Source: Doris montereyensis (taxonomy: Eukaryota > Mollusca > Gastropoda > Nudibranchia > Dorididae). Taken from it: a stretch of DNA of 64,000 nt. Shown here one piece after another: positions 45,591-54,115 of this stretch. The stretch spans positions 545,001 through 609,000 of the forward strand of contig JAXRKP010000026.1 in assembly GCA_037039925.1 (NCBI GenBank). Reading direction: 5' to 3'. How positions within the stretch are numbered: the first letter of the stretch is position 1; every line of letters begins with the position of its first letter. The translations under genes and the position numbers were made by a program. The notes beneath the pieces were generated by a model. The model was given only the letters and a program-made list of their open reading frames with translations, did no database searches and was not told the origin of the DNA.

Positions 45591-46596
45591 GTATACCAAT
45601 TGTACGAGTCTAGAACACCCAAATCAGTAACTAAAAATAGGACTTTTGCAAGAATAAATGAATTAGTGTTTGTTATTGTTTTATTGTCTAATTAAGCTCT
45701 AGACGATAATCTAATTAATGAGATGCGGAGATCAACACAAGATTAAATACAATTAACTATATAATCTATAACTAGAACGTCTCGCTTCAGAACGTCTGTT
45801 GCTTCTGTCTGCTCGCCGTATTGATTATTTTAAGTGAGCCCCGTCTTCCATGCTGCACATTCAAGCCCATTCAAATCATCCGAGCGTCTCCAGACAATAG
45901 ACTGTAGAAACCCATTCATGCAACGCATACCTGAATAACACCGTCTATCTAAACTTGGAAATACTTGCTATTTTAATTTACGTTATAATATAAACTTCTA
46001 AATAATATTATCTTATTAATTAGTTATCTCATTAGTGTTTAGTAACAGTTAATGACTATAAAACTATTGAGTTGTACTAATCAAGACAAAGACAGTGATA
46101 CATTACACGACTATATGGTATTACTTTAGTGTTTTATTCCTCCGTCCATCTCTCTCTCCATTCATATGGTTCTTCATTCGCCTATAATCTTACTTGACTA
46201 TCTTTTATTTTTAACATAATCTATCCGTGTTTACTATCAAAATAATTGTCTTGAATAGAAGAATATGGTGTTGATATTAATAAAGATATCGAATAGCTTG
46301 TTTTTGTTTAATCACGTAGAGTGTAATTAACAGACTAATATGTTATTGAGGAAGGAGGGACACAATCACCCACCCAATTACGGGCGATCGATTTTCCACG
46401 AGTTATTGCAAGCAATTCAAATGGAGAGAGGTATACCAAGACATGATAAAACATGAAATGTAAATTGAAAGATCGAACCAATGAAATTATTGAATTATAA
46501 TCACATGATTGGTGTTAGGGACGGCCGATAAACACTGCAGAGCTAGGTCTGTCCCTTTTCATTTGGATTTCGAAGAGTGAAGTTGTGCTATATATT
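45591..46596. other. Left inner part of the element, no gene recognised
   Basis: AT-rich with no sustained open frame. If a polymerase or integrase gene was ever here it is not recognisable. Confidence 0.5.
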
Positions 46597-47390
46597 ATGT
46601 CTCAAGATAGTAATTCTGGCTTGGAAATAGAACGAGAAATTTTAGACAGTAAGAAAGCGCATCAGGAGCTATTGGAACAGAGTCGTTGATAATACCTAAC
46701 GAAATCGATTCCAATTTTCAACATGCTGTTAAACACCTCTCCCCGGTTTAACAAGAGACAAATCAACTTTTTAAAATACTTGGAATACAGATGAATCAGT
46801 GATTCTTGATGAACATATTATTTATCATCGGAAAATGATTATAATCATCGAGCAGACGAAAACCACAGGACCGATCAAGAAACTTCCAACACCACCAAAA
46901 GAAATTTGCAAGATATTTTTGATGAGAAAATGGGAAAGAAAAAGAAATCAAATAATTTTATGGCACCACAAGGACTTCACACATATCTGCAACAACATAT
47001 ACAAGATATGTCAAAAGCCAGTTCAAGGAAGGCGTTCAACTTTAAACGTGGAAAAGGCGATAGTGCAACTACCTACAATCTGCACACAAACATCTCAATA
47101 GGCAAAATGCTGGAACTTTTTTGAATCAATTATACGAATGGTTCATGAAACAAAAAGAAACTGGAGTGATTGCTATTCGTTGGGATTCATGGCTTGAGAG
47201 TTTAACCTCACACGCCCCGGAAAACTGGCACAATCACTCCATGGATATCAACAGTTTTTGTGCGTAGATTTGCCTCTCAGTGAGGTTTTTAATAAACTAC
47301 CGCTTATTGAAGGATCCAGAGTATCAGCAATTTTGGATGCTGGAAACCCCCATTACGCCTGATCCAGTACAGTCGCAAGAATTTAACTAG
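46597..47390 (+). pseudogene. Broken, unrecognised gene of the element
   Basis: An ATG at 46,597 opens a short frame (MSQDSNSGLEIEREILDSKK...). Further open pieces in shifting frames follow, including 46,906-47,124 with 'MGKKKKSNNFMAPQGLHTYL' and a Lys/Arg-rich stretch, and a Trp-rich piece near 47,130-47,265. The pieces lie in order on one strand with no gaps, as in one protein of about 250 residues cut by at least four frame changes. I do not recognise the family. Its place upstream of the ATPase and its AT-rich base use mark it as an element gene. A structural or scaffold protein is possible, but this is a guess. Confidence 0.45.
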
Positions 47391-47510
47391 GTCGCGATCA
47401 TGCATGATCACTAGATATAGGTCAGCTTTTCAATCGCCCGAGATATATGTCAACTCTATTGTATTTTAACTAGGTCGCGATCATGCATAATCACTAGATA
47501 TAGGGCAACT
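47381..47510. repeat. Direct repeat pair around a 14-bp palindrome
   Basis: Two copies of a roughly 45-bp sequence, ttaactaggtcgcgatcatg..., at about 47,382-47,425 and 47,465-47,508. The first contains the perfect palindrome gatcatgcatgatc (47,396-47,409); the second has one change (gatcatgcataatc). They lie between two gene blocks of the element, where a promoter, terminator or origin-type site could sit. Confidence 0.75.
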
Positions 47511-47770
47511 TTTCTTCAGTTTAGACTTCAAAACACACCACCTTCCTCACTGGTCGCCTGAAAAGGCAACCACCATTTGGACTTAATTGATTTTCTGCTC
47601 ATATCAAAATCAGAAACCACTAAGTGAGTGTTAGTGGTGGTTGCTTTGAACTTTGTCATGCAACTTATAAAACAAATGATTGGTTCCCACACCCCTTCTG
47701 TTCTATTGTTTGTATTGTCTTTAATTCTATTGTCCATAGTTATGATTAGCTTAAATTTATATCTAAATAA

Positions 47771-48546
47771 ATGGCAATGAATATTGACTGGGAAGAAGAA
47801 ACAAATAGAAATAATTCTAAAATCCTCCCAAAAAGTATAAGAGGGTTAATTGTGGGAAAGTCTTGGTGTGGAAAAACAAATCTTTTGTTTAATCTAATGT
47901 TAGACAAAGACTTATTAGATTATGATAATTTAATTGTATATGGAAAAAGCTTATTTCAACCAAAATATAAAATAATGAAATGTGGGTTTGATAATAATCT
48001 AAATAAAGAATCAATTCTTAACGTGTTCAATATTGAAAATGAAATAAAGAAAAACAAAAAGTGTCCTTATGAATTTATAAAACAAACAGGCGAAAGAATA
48101 CATAATGAAAATCCAATTAAATGTGAATTCTTTGAAAACTCTGAAAATATAATTGATCCTAAAGAACTGAAATCAAAGATAAAAATCTGATGGTATTCGA
48201 TGGTGTATTACTTGAGAAACAAAACAAATGTAAAGACTATTATACCAGAGGTAGACACAGCAATGTAGACTGTTTCTATCTAAGTCAAAATTACTTTCGT
48301 CTACCAGGACAAACAATTAGAGAGAACAGTAACTTTATATGTTTGTTTAAACAAGATAATAAAAACATTCAACACATTTATCAAGATCATGCATCTGAAG
48401 ATATGGATTTGAAAGAATTTAAATCACACTGTGAAATATGTTGGACAAAACCATATAATTATTTGGTAATAGACCATTCATCTCCTGCAAATTCTGGTAA
48501 ATATCGACATAATTTATACGTTTTTTATATTCTTAAAAATGGCTAA
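47771..48546 (+). pseudogene. Packaging ATPase (A32/FtsK-HerA type), two frames
   Basis: The first frame (47,771-48,190) carries a Walker A P-loop 'GLIVGKSWCGKTNLLFNLML'. The second (48,190-48,546) starts at the Walker B position with MVFDG and continues through 'CFYLSQNYFRLPGQTIREN', an SQ...R.P...R.N block typical of viral DNA-packaging ATPases of Polintons, adintoviruses and large DNA viruses. In the family such enzymes pump the genome into the capsid. Here the frames meet at a TGATG overlap, with the P-loop in one and Walker B in the other, so a frame change split one gene. The usual second acidic residue after the Walker B Asp is Gly. It therefore looks inactive as it stands. No RBS logic applies in a eukaryote. 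About 260 residues in total, normal for the family. Confidence 0.82.
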
Positions 48547-49317
48547 TGAAAAAAAGAACTATTAAAAGAAAATAATGAATTATTAAAACAGTTAATTAAT
48601 AATACATCTCCAAAAGAAGATTATCAGATAATTGTTAGTAGGAATGAATCAAAATTCAACACCACATTTAACCCTCCATTACAATTGGATAGAACTAAAC
48701 AATATGAAATTGCATTAGTGGATCTAGAGACTTATTATTCAATTCCAAATATAGCATCCTATAATAATATTATTGAATATGAAAGCAATTCAGAAAATAA
48801 AATTATCACTTTTCCAAAGGGGTCATATGAATTTAAAGGTTTAGATAAAACAACAGAAAGACAATTGAAAGAGAATGGTGATGATGATGCATTCACTTTA
48901 AAACCAAATCTGAATACATTAAAATCAATTCTAGATATTAAAACTGGATCTAAAGTTAAGTTTTCTCATAATAGTAGTATTAAAAGGGTCTTAGGTTTTA
49001 CTAATGATGTTTATGGCCCAGGAATACATGAATCTGAAAATGTAATAAATATTCTAGCAATTAACACTATCTTTATTCATATTAATATTATTAATGGTTC
49101 AATTGTAAATGGAACTCGAGAAGCTGTTATTTATTCATTTTTCCCGAAAGTATCACCTGGATATAAAATAATCCAAAAACCAACAAATCCAATTTATCTT
49201 CCTATAGCATTACATAATATAAGAGATTTTCATGTTAAAATAACTGATCAAAATAACTTTCTACTTGATTTTAGAGGAGAAATAATTACTATTAGATTTC
49301 ATCTAAGACAAAAATAA
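48539..49317 (+). pseudogene. EIAL-motif protein (likely minor structural / jelly-roll type)
   Basis: The main open part (ATG at 48,685, 210 codons) has 'QYEIALVDLETYYSIPNI', a 'KVKFSHNSSIKRVLGF' block, and ends 'LLDFRGEIITIRFHLRQK'. The same frame stays open upstream to about 48,555 with a Lys/Glu/Asn-rich leader. The natural start is probably the ATG at 48,539, which overlaps the ATPase stop but is one base out of frame because of an A-run at 48,550-48,556. Proteins of this shape recur next to packaging ATPases in Polinton-like elements of Hydra, molluscs and arthropods. A beta-rich virion (penton or fibre-like) role is my inference. A second, more decayed relative follows at 49.54 kb. Confidence 0.65.
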
Positions 49318-49328
49318 TCTAATAAAAA

Positions 49329-49532
49329 ATGGCAACACATAAATTTGGATTCAGTGGTTATTATAATGATGAAAGTGAAAAAAAAAAATTTTCAATACTG
49401 AAAGATGATATGGGGGAAAAATTATTAGAAAAACTAGAAAAAAATAATGAACTTGAAAATAGAATTATTGATAAACTAGAAAAAAATCAAAAGGAAATCA
49501 AAAGAAAAATAATGACTGTTTTAAAGGGATAA
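49329..49532 (+). CDS. Small coiled-coil protein of the element
   Basis: 67 codons, intact, starting MATHKFGFSGYYNDESEKKK and continuing with Leu/Glu/Lys heptad-like text (LLEKLEKNNELENRIIDKL). It starts 12 bases after the previous stop and ends about 10 bases before the next gene. Charged, soluble and probably oligomeric. I do not recognise a family. Small coiled-coil proteins between structural genes are common in these elements. Confidence 0.6.
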   Translation: MATHKFGFSGYYNDESEKKKFSILKDDMGEKLLEKLEKNNELENRIIDKLEKNQKEIKRKIMTVLKG

Positions 49533-49540
49533 TAATAAGG

Positions 49541-50215
49541 TGGAAAAAAATATATTGAATGGGTTAAAAAAAGAAAGTTATATTGTTGTACTTAATGATT
49601 CTTTAACTAAAACATTTGAAACGCCGATTGATTGTGATAATTGTGAGATTGCATTGATGGAATTTAGTTCCGTTATATAACCACTATAAATAAAAAAATA
49701 AAAATATTATTGAAATAAAACAAAATGATTCTGGTGGATGGCAAACAATTGAACTTTATACAGGTTGCTAGGGTAAAAAAAAATTATACAACAAATTTAT
49801 TATAAAGTCACCTTTGCATTTGATATTTTTATGGAAAATAATAAAATTATACTAAAAACTAATAAAGGTTTTATAGTTAGATTTTCACATCCAAACAGTA
49901 TTGGAAAAATCTTAGGTTTTGATGATAAAAAGGAATATGGTAGTCAAACAGAAAATAAAGAATATGAATCAGAAAATAATTTTAAATTTCAAATATTTTA
50001 TGATATAATTAATGTTCATCTTAATTGCAATGAAAATAATTACTTTAACAATTTAGAATCACCATTCGTTTATTCATTCTTAAATTCTTCATGTAAAATA
50101 ATGAAAAACCAAATGTACTTATTTATCATCCAATTAAGGATAAATTAAAAAACTTTAAAGTTGAAATAAAAGACAAATATAAATATTGAAAAATATTATC
50201 TCAAATTTCATATTA
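49541..50215 (+). pseudogene. Second EIAL-motif protein, decayed
   Basis: Starts in one frame with 'SYIVVLNDSLTKTFETPIDC' and CEIALMEFSSVI, where a stop cuts it (about 49,677). The middle lies in other frames. An open part at 49,831-50,148 has 'GFIVRFSHPNSIGKILGFDD', matching the 'KVKFSHNSSIKRVLGF' block of the gene before it. The last few residues (FKVEIKDKYKY) are again out of frame. So this is a tandem relative of the 48.5-kb protein with at least three breaks. Confidence 0.62.
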
Positions 50216-50219
50216 GAAA

Positions 50220-50799
50220 ATGAACGAAACAAAATATGCAGAAGCACTTCTAAACATAAGTGATAATCAGAAAAAGAAAATTCAACTTGCTATGAAAAAT
50301 AATGAATCTGTCACTATTAGAGTTGATTCTGATGGTGTTGATAAAATAGCATTAACACAATCACAAATAAACAAAATTATTAAAGCATTTGATAACCATA
50401 AGTCTGTTAATATTAAACTGTCAAAAGCACAATTAAAATATAATAAAGATAACGTAGAAGGAGGATTTCGTGGTGCTTTAACGAAATTCTTATTACCAGC
50501 AGCAAAAACAATTTTACCTGCTGCGGGAAAAGCATTAGGAATTGGCGCATTATCAGGATTGGCATCAACAGCTGTTAATAAAATATTTGGGTCTGGGTTA
50601 TACTTAAAACGGAATGGAAATATTGTAAAAATTAAAAATCATGGATCAGGATTATATTTATCTCCAAAACAAATACCAGAATTAGAAACTGCTGGTGATG
50701 GTGCCTTTTTAAGAAATGATGGTAATGAATGATATGATGGAAGTGGCGTTATAGGTGATTTAGTTAAAGATATTCCATTCTTAAATATTTTATTTTAAT
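50220..50799 (+). pseudogene. Glycine/alanine-rich core-like protein with an in-frame stop
   Basis: 170 codons to a TGA at 50,730-50,732. The same frame then stays open for 22 more codons to a TAA near 50,799 (ending DIPFLNILF), so the TGA looks like a recent nonsense change. The first half is hydrophilic (KYAEALLNISDNQKKKIQLA). It is followed by a basic and hydrophobic segment 'GGFRGALTKFLLPAAKTILP' and 'GKALGIGALSGLASTAVNKI', then 'GSGLYLKRNGNIVKIKNHGS'. The Gly/Ala membrane-active-looking segment recalls adenovirus core or pVI/pX-like proteins, and similar proteins recur in invertebrate Polinton-like elements. The function assignment is tentative. Confidence 0.6.
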
Positions 50800-50823
50800 T
50801 CTGTTTATTTTTTATCCAATAGA

Positions 50824-51492
50824 AATGGATGAGATTGAAGTTGAGAAGATTTACCCCCGATTGAATAAAGAGCCAACTGCGCCTCAATCGGAAATGTTTA
50901 TATAGATATAAAAGATGATAATAATACTTCAAATATTAGATTAGAGCATATAAAAGATATTAAGAATGAGTTAGAAAGAAATAGTGAAATTAGAAGAAGT
51001 TTAAGTAAGAAATATTCGAAAGCAAGTAATGCTTTACATTACACAAATTATGGATTAAATGTTGTTTCTAACTGCATCTGGAGTTGCGAGTATTTCTACT
51101 TCATGAACAGTAGTTCTAATTCCAGTATCTGTTATTTTAGGAGCTGTTTCTGCTGGCGCTGGAGTATTCAGTATTATTACAAATAAATTAATTAAGAAGT
51201 TTAAAATTAAAGAACAAAAGCATCGTGATATATGTAATCTAAGTCAAAATAAATTAAATATTGTTCAATCACTTTTATCTAAAGCATTAAATAATAATCA
51301 TATTTCAAATGAAGAATTTGATCTAATCTTAAAAGAACAAAGTCATTATCAATTTTGTAAAGAAGATATTCGAAGAAATAAGAATAATAAATTAGATGAA
51401 GAAAATATCAAACAAAAGGAAAAAATGAATTAAAAGAATCTTTGTTAAAATCAATTAATGATATGAGGAATAAGCTAAACAAAAAATAATGT
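50824..51492 (+). pseudogene. Broken membrane-type protein of the element
   Basis: An ATG at 50,824 opens 'MDEIEVEKIYPRLNKEPTAP', stopped at about 50,904. Then comes a charged stretch (IKDIKNELERNSEIRRSLSK), a hydrophobic Ala/Gly/Val-rich segment interrupted by a stop near 51,105, and a helical tail with 'LLSKALNNNHISNEEFDLIL'. The plan (charged helix, glycine-rich hydrophobic hairpin, ISxEEF tail) recurs in uncharacterised proteins of invertebrate Polinton-like elements. At least three frame breaks. Role unknown; virion membrane or penton-base association is possible. Confidence 0.55.
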
Positions 51493-51499
51493 AATTAAA

Positions 51500-52302
51500 A
51501 TGTCTTTCACAAAAGAATTAACTGCTGAGAACCGTGATGAATTAGTTGCTGAATATTTAAAAACAAAAAGAGAGTTAAAAAATAGATTTATAACAGAAAG
51601 AATATTGGTGATGAATATAAAAGGAAGAAGTTGTAAAACAACTGCAACCATTGATTGAAAAACAAGATGAACAAAATAAAATTTTAGCTATTCAAAATAA
51701 TATGTTTACAAAAGCAATAGAGAATAGACTTGCAATTGAATCTAATGAAACATTAGTTCTAGGAGATTTACCTAGAGAATATTTTGGACAAAAAGATAGT
51801 GATGTAACATATGGTATAAAGATAGATAAAGGACAATTCTATATAGGTGATAAAGAAATTAAAGTTGTTAATAATGATATTATTATTAATGATAAAAAAA
51901 TTCAAGGAACAAAAGGATTGTGGAATTTACTAATGGTAAAAGAACCAGATGATTTTACTTCAAGTGATTATGATAAATATAAAGAAGTCATGAAAGAAAC
52001 CAATGTACTTAAAAATTCGGAAACAGGTAGATTAAAATCTAATGGTGGGAAGAAATGGAAAAGTATTTTTGGGTAGAGTAGCAAAGGAATTATATACAGG
52101 TGAGGGAATTAATACAATTATAATTCCTTATGATCCTGTTGAATTAATCAAAAGAATGGATTTATTATTTGCAGAAAAAGAAGCTGGTAATAATGGATTA
52201 GAACAAGAATTAAAAGAAATATTTAAAGCGTTATATCAGAAGAAACTTGTTAATAAGACTGAACTTAAAAATCTTAATGATAAAGCAAATGTTGAATTTT
52301 AG
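51500..52302 (+). pseudogene. Uncharacterised element protein with TYGI...FYIG...GLWxLL motif
   Basis: Three pieces in order: an ATG at 51,500 opening 'MSFTKELTAENRDELVAEYL', then 51,651-52,076, then 52,042-52,302. The central piece has a charged coiled leader, 'DVTYGIKIDKGQFYIGDKEI', 'KKIQGTKGLWNLLMVKEPDD', and near its end KSNGGKKWKSI. The last piece has 'TIIIPYDPVELIKRMDLLFA' and KEAGNNG. I have seen this motif order in unnamed proteins of Polinton-like elements in cnidarians, molluscs and arthropods. The biochemical role is not known to me. Frame changes at about 51,580-51,640 and 52,040-52,075 break it. Confidence 0.6.
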
Positions 52303-52324
52303 ATTTATTTTTTTACTATTAAAA

Positions 52325-52687
52325 ATGTATTATCATGAAAAAAGTAAACGATCTAAAGTTAATGGTTATTATAAAGGTGAAGGAATTATAGATGTATTAA
52401 TGTCTGCAGTTACTAGCGCTGTTACAAAAGAAGTTGCAACCGACGTTGCTAAAAAAGTAGCAACAAAAGCATTAACTGAAGAAGGTAATAGAAGATCACA
52501 AAAATTTATTGATAAAATAATTCCACCTAACAAAGGTAATGGTTTAGATGCTAGATCTAAACAAAGTCTTGCTAAACACATAACTCCAATACAGGATTAT
52601 GTAAAATCATTTAACTCCTCTGAGGAGGATTTATTTCTATATTTCATGAATTTCAGGTATATTATTCATAATCTCTGCAAACCCTAA
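52325..52687 (+). CDS. Small basic protein of the element
   Basis: 120 codons from ATG at 52,325: MYYHEKSKRSKVNGYYKGEG, then an Ala/Val/Lys helix with paired repeats (TSAVTKEVATDVAKKVATKA), and a Lys/Pro/Gly stretch (FIDKIIPPNKGNG). The basic, alanine-rich helix suggests a DNA- or membrane-binding minor core protein. The last 30 or so codons overlap the convergent minus-strand gene and may not be native. Open throughout, unlike most neighbours. Confidence 0.55.
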   Translation: MYYHEKSKRSKVNGYYKGEGIIDVLMSAVTSAVTKEVATDVAKKVATKALTEEGNRRSQKFIDKIIPPNKGNGLDARSKQSLAKHITPIQDYVKSFNSSEEDLFLYFMNFRYIIHNLCKP

Positions 52688-53183
52688 ATCACATTCTAAT
52701 AATTCTGAACATTTCATACATAGATTGTACAACTTAATATATTTAATAAATGTTGATAATTTTATTTTATATCTTTCCTCAATAAATATATTATATTCAT
52801 CATTAGTTTTATCAATAGTACAAAGTAATTTTAATAATTCTAAATATTTTCCAAGATGATAATAATATAATTTATTTTTCTTATCTACATATTTTATTTT
52901 ATTCATAATGTTATCACATAGATCAAGTACTTTTTCAATATCAGATGTATTATTAATTTCTAAACTAGGTTTATCTACTTTTTCAATTTTAGTAAATAAT
53001 CTTTTTCTTAATTTATCAATAGGAATTTTTTGTCTGTTTGAGTTTTATTTCTTTTTCGTTAATGATATAATTAAAGTTAGAAGTGTTAATACCATAGTTA
53101 TTGATTTGAATATAAAATTCAGATAGTTTACTTTTAGGTATATATTGTCTGAGAATATCACTAATAATTTTTTTGTAATTCAT
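52637..53183 (-). pseudogene. Convergent minus-strand gene of the element, unrecognised
   Basis: Starts MNYKKIISDILRQYIPKSKL at 53,183 and runs in one frame to about 53,016. It is then continued by a second open frame down to 52,637 that contains 'KNKLYYYHLGKYLELLKLLC' and 'CMKCSELLECDLGFAEIMNN'. One frame change near 53,020-53,030 (in 'ttttttgtctg') separates them. About 180 residues in all, Lys/Tyr/Ile-rich, with a CxxC pair. It is the only element gene on this strand and lies against the right TIR. No family recognised. Confidence 0.5.
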
Positions 53184-53337
53184 TGGTGTCCCTTTTTTAA
53201 ATAGTAAGAAATGGAGAGAAGAAAAACTTGCACTAAATGTTGTCAATTTAAAAAGAGAGGTGGTCTCAACAAGTACAAACGCTATACCGTTTCGATTGAA
53301 TAAAAGAGATGAAATTATAATTCCAGACAAACAGTAT

Positions 53338-53895
53338 GTCCACCTTTGCATAGAGAACATAAACACATGTCCATAGAGAAAGGAGTCACTTGCATAGAGA
53401 ACATAAACACATGTCCATAGAGTAAGGAGCCACTTGCATAGAGAACATAAACACATGTCCATAGAGAAAGGAGCCACTTGCATAGAGAACATAAACACAT
53501 GTCCGTAGAGAAAGGAGCCACTTGCATAGAGAACATAAACACATGTCCGTAGAGAAAGGAGCCACTTGCATAGAGAACATAAACACATGTCGGTAGAGAA
53601 AGGAGCCACTTGCATAGAGAACATAAACACATGTCCGTAGAGAAAGGAGCCACTTGCATAGAGAACATAAAAACATGTCCATAGAGAAAGGAGCCACTTG
53701 CATAGAGAACATAAACACATGTCCGTAGAGAAAGGAGCCACTTGCATAAAGAACATAAACACATGTCGGTAGAGAAAGGAGCCACTTGCATAGAGAACAT
53801 AAACACATGTCCGTAGAGAAAGGAGCCACTTGCATAGAGAACATAAACACATGTCCGTAGAGAAAGGAGCCACTTGCATAGAGAACATAAACACA
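53338..53895 (-). repeat. 44-bp minisatellite inside the right TIR
   Basis: About 12-13 copies with 'cacttgcatagagaacataa' and 'acacatgtccgtagagaaag' + gagc. The left TIR holds about two copies of the same unit. The overlapping 190-330-codon minus-strand open frames are artefacts. Confidence 0.95.
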
Positions 53896-54018
53896 CACAT
53901 GGATACCAAACTCAATATTTTTACTTCTAAACACACATACATGCACACATACAAATGGCTTAAAAATAGAGATAATAATAATAGAGGTGATCCCAACAAG
54001 TACAAACTCTATACTACT
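53896..54018 (-). repeat. Right terminal inverted repeat, outer part
   Basis: Inverse of 45,386-45,510, with a handful of mismatches. Ends 'ctatactact'; the host repeat resumes at 54,019 with 'taagtaacttgtagataaat'. Confidence 0.9.
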
Positions 54019-54115
54019 TAAGTAACTTGTAGATAAATATTCGTTCTACTTGAATACAAAGAACAGAAAGCCAACATTTTGGAAACTCACACCAGGTGGC
54101 ACCTCCCCCATTTAT
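54019..54115 (+). repeat. 1.1-kb dispersed repeat, copy B, right end
   Basis: 'aacttgtagataaatattcg', 'caaagaacagaaagccaac' and 'actcacaccaggtggca' match the last 90 bases of copies A and E. This shows that the Polinton-like element split copy B. Confidence 0.85.

Larger units (their letters stand above)
45386..54018. mobile_element. Polinton/Maverick-like element (about 8.6 kb) with TIRs
   Basis: Both ends are inverted copies: it starts 'agtagtatagggtttgtact' and ends with the complement 'agtacaaactctatactact'. The TIR runs inward about 200 bp (left to about 45,590). The interior is much more AT-rich than its surroundings and packed with short-spaced same-strand genes in Polinton style: packaging ATPase, proteins with an EIAL motif, small core-like proteins. 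I see no protein-primed DNA polymerase, integrase or clear major capsid gene, so it is a decayed or deleted copy or a cut-down form. It sits inside copy B of the 1.1-kb repeat. The flanks tatgaa / taagta are at best a 4/6 imperfect target duplication. AG...CT ends fit the family. Confidence 0.8.

Noticed and set aside
45593..46596. Possible polymerase or integrase gene at the left of the Polinton-like element
   Set aside because: No sustained frame and no motif of either enzyme visible on either strand.
47528..47737. 69-codon minus-strand frame next to the ATPase
   Set aside because: No motif, no partner frame, and it overlaps the ATPase leader region. Kept out as unsupported.
53016..54005. 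329-codon minus-strand frame (YASGSFLYGHVFMFSMQ repeats)
   Set aside because: Most of it is the 44-bp TIR array. Only the last 55 codons belong to a real element gene.
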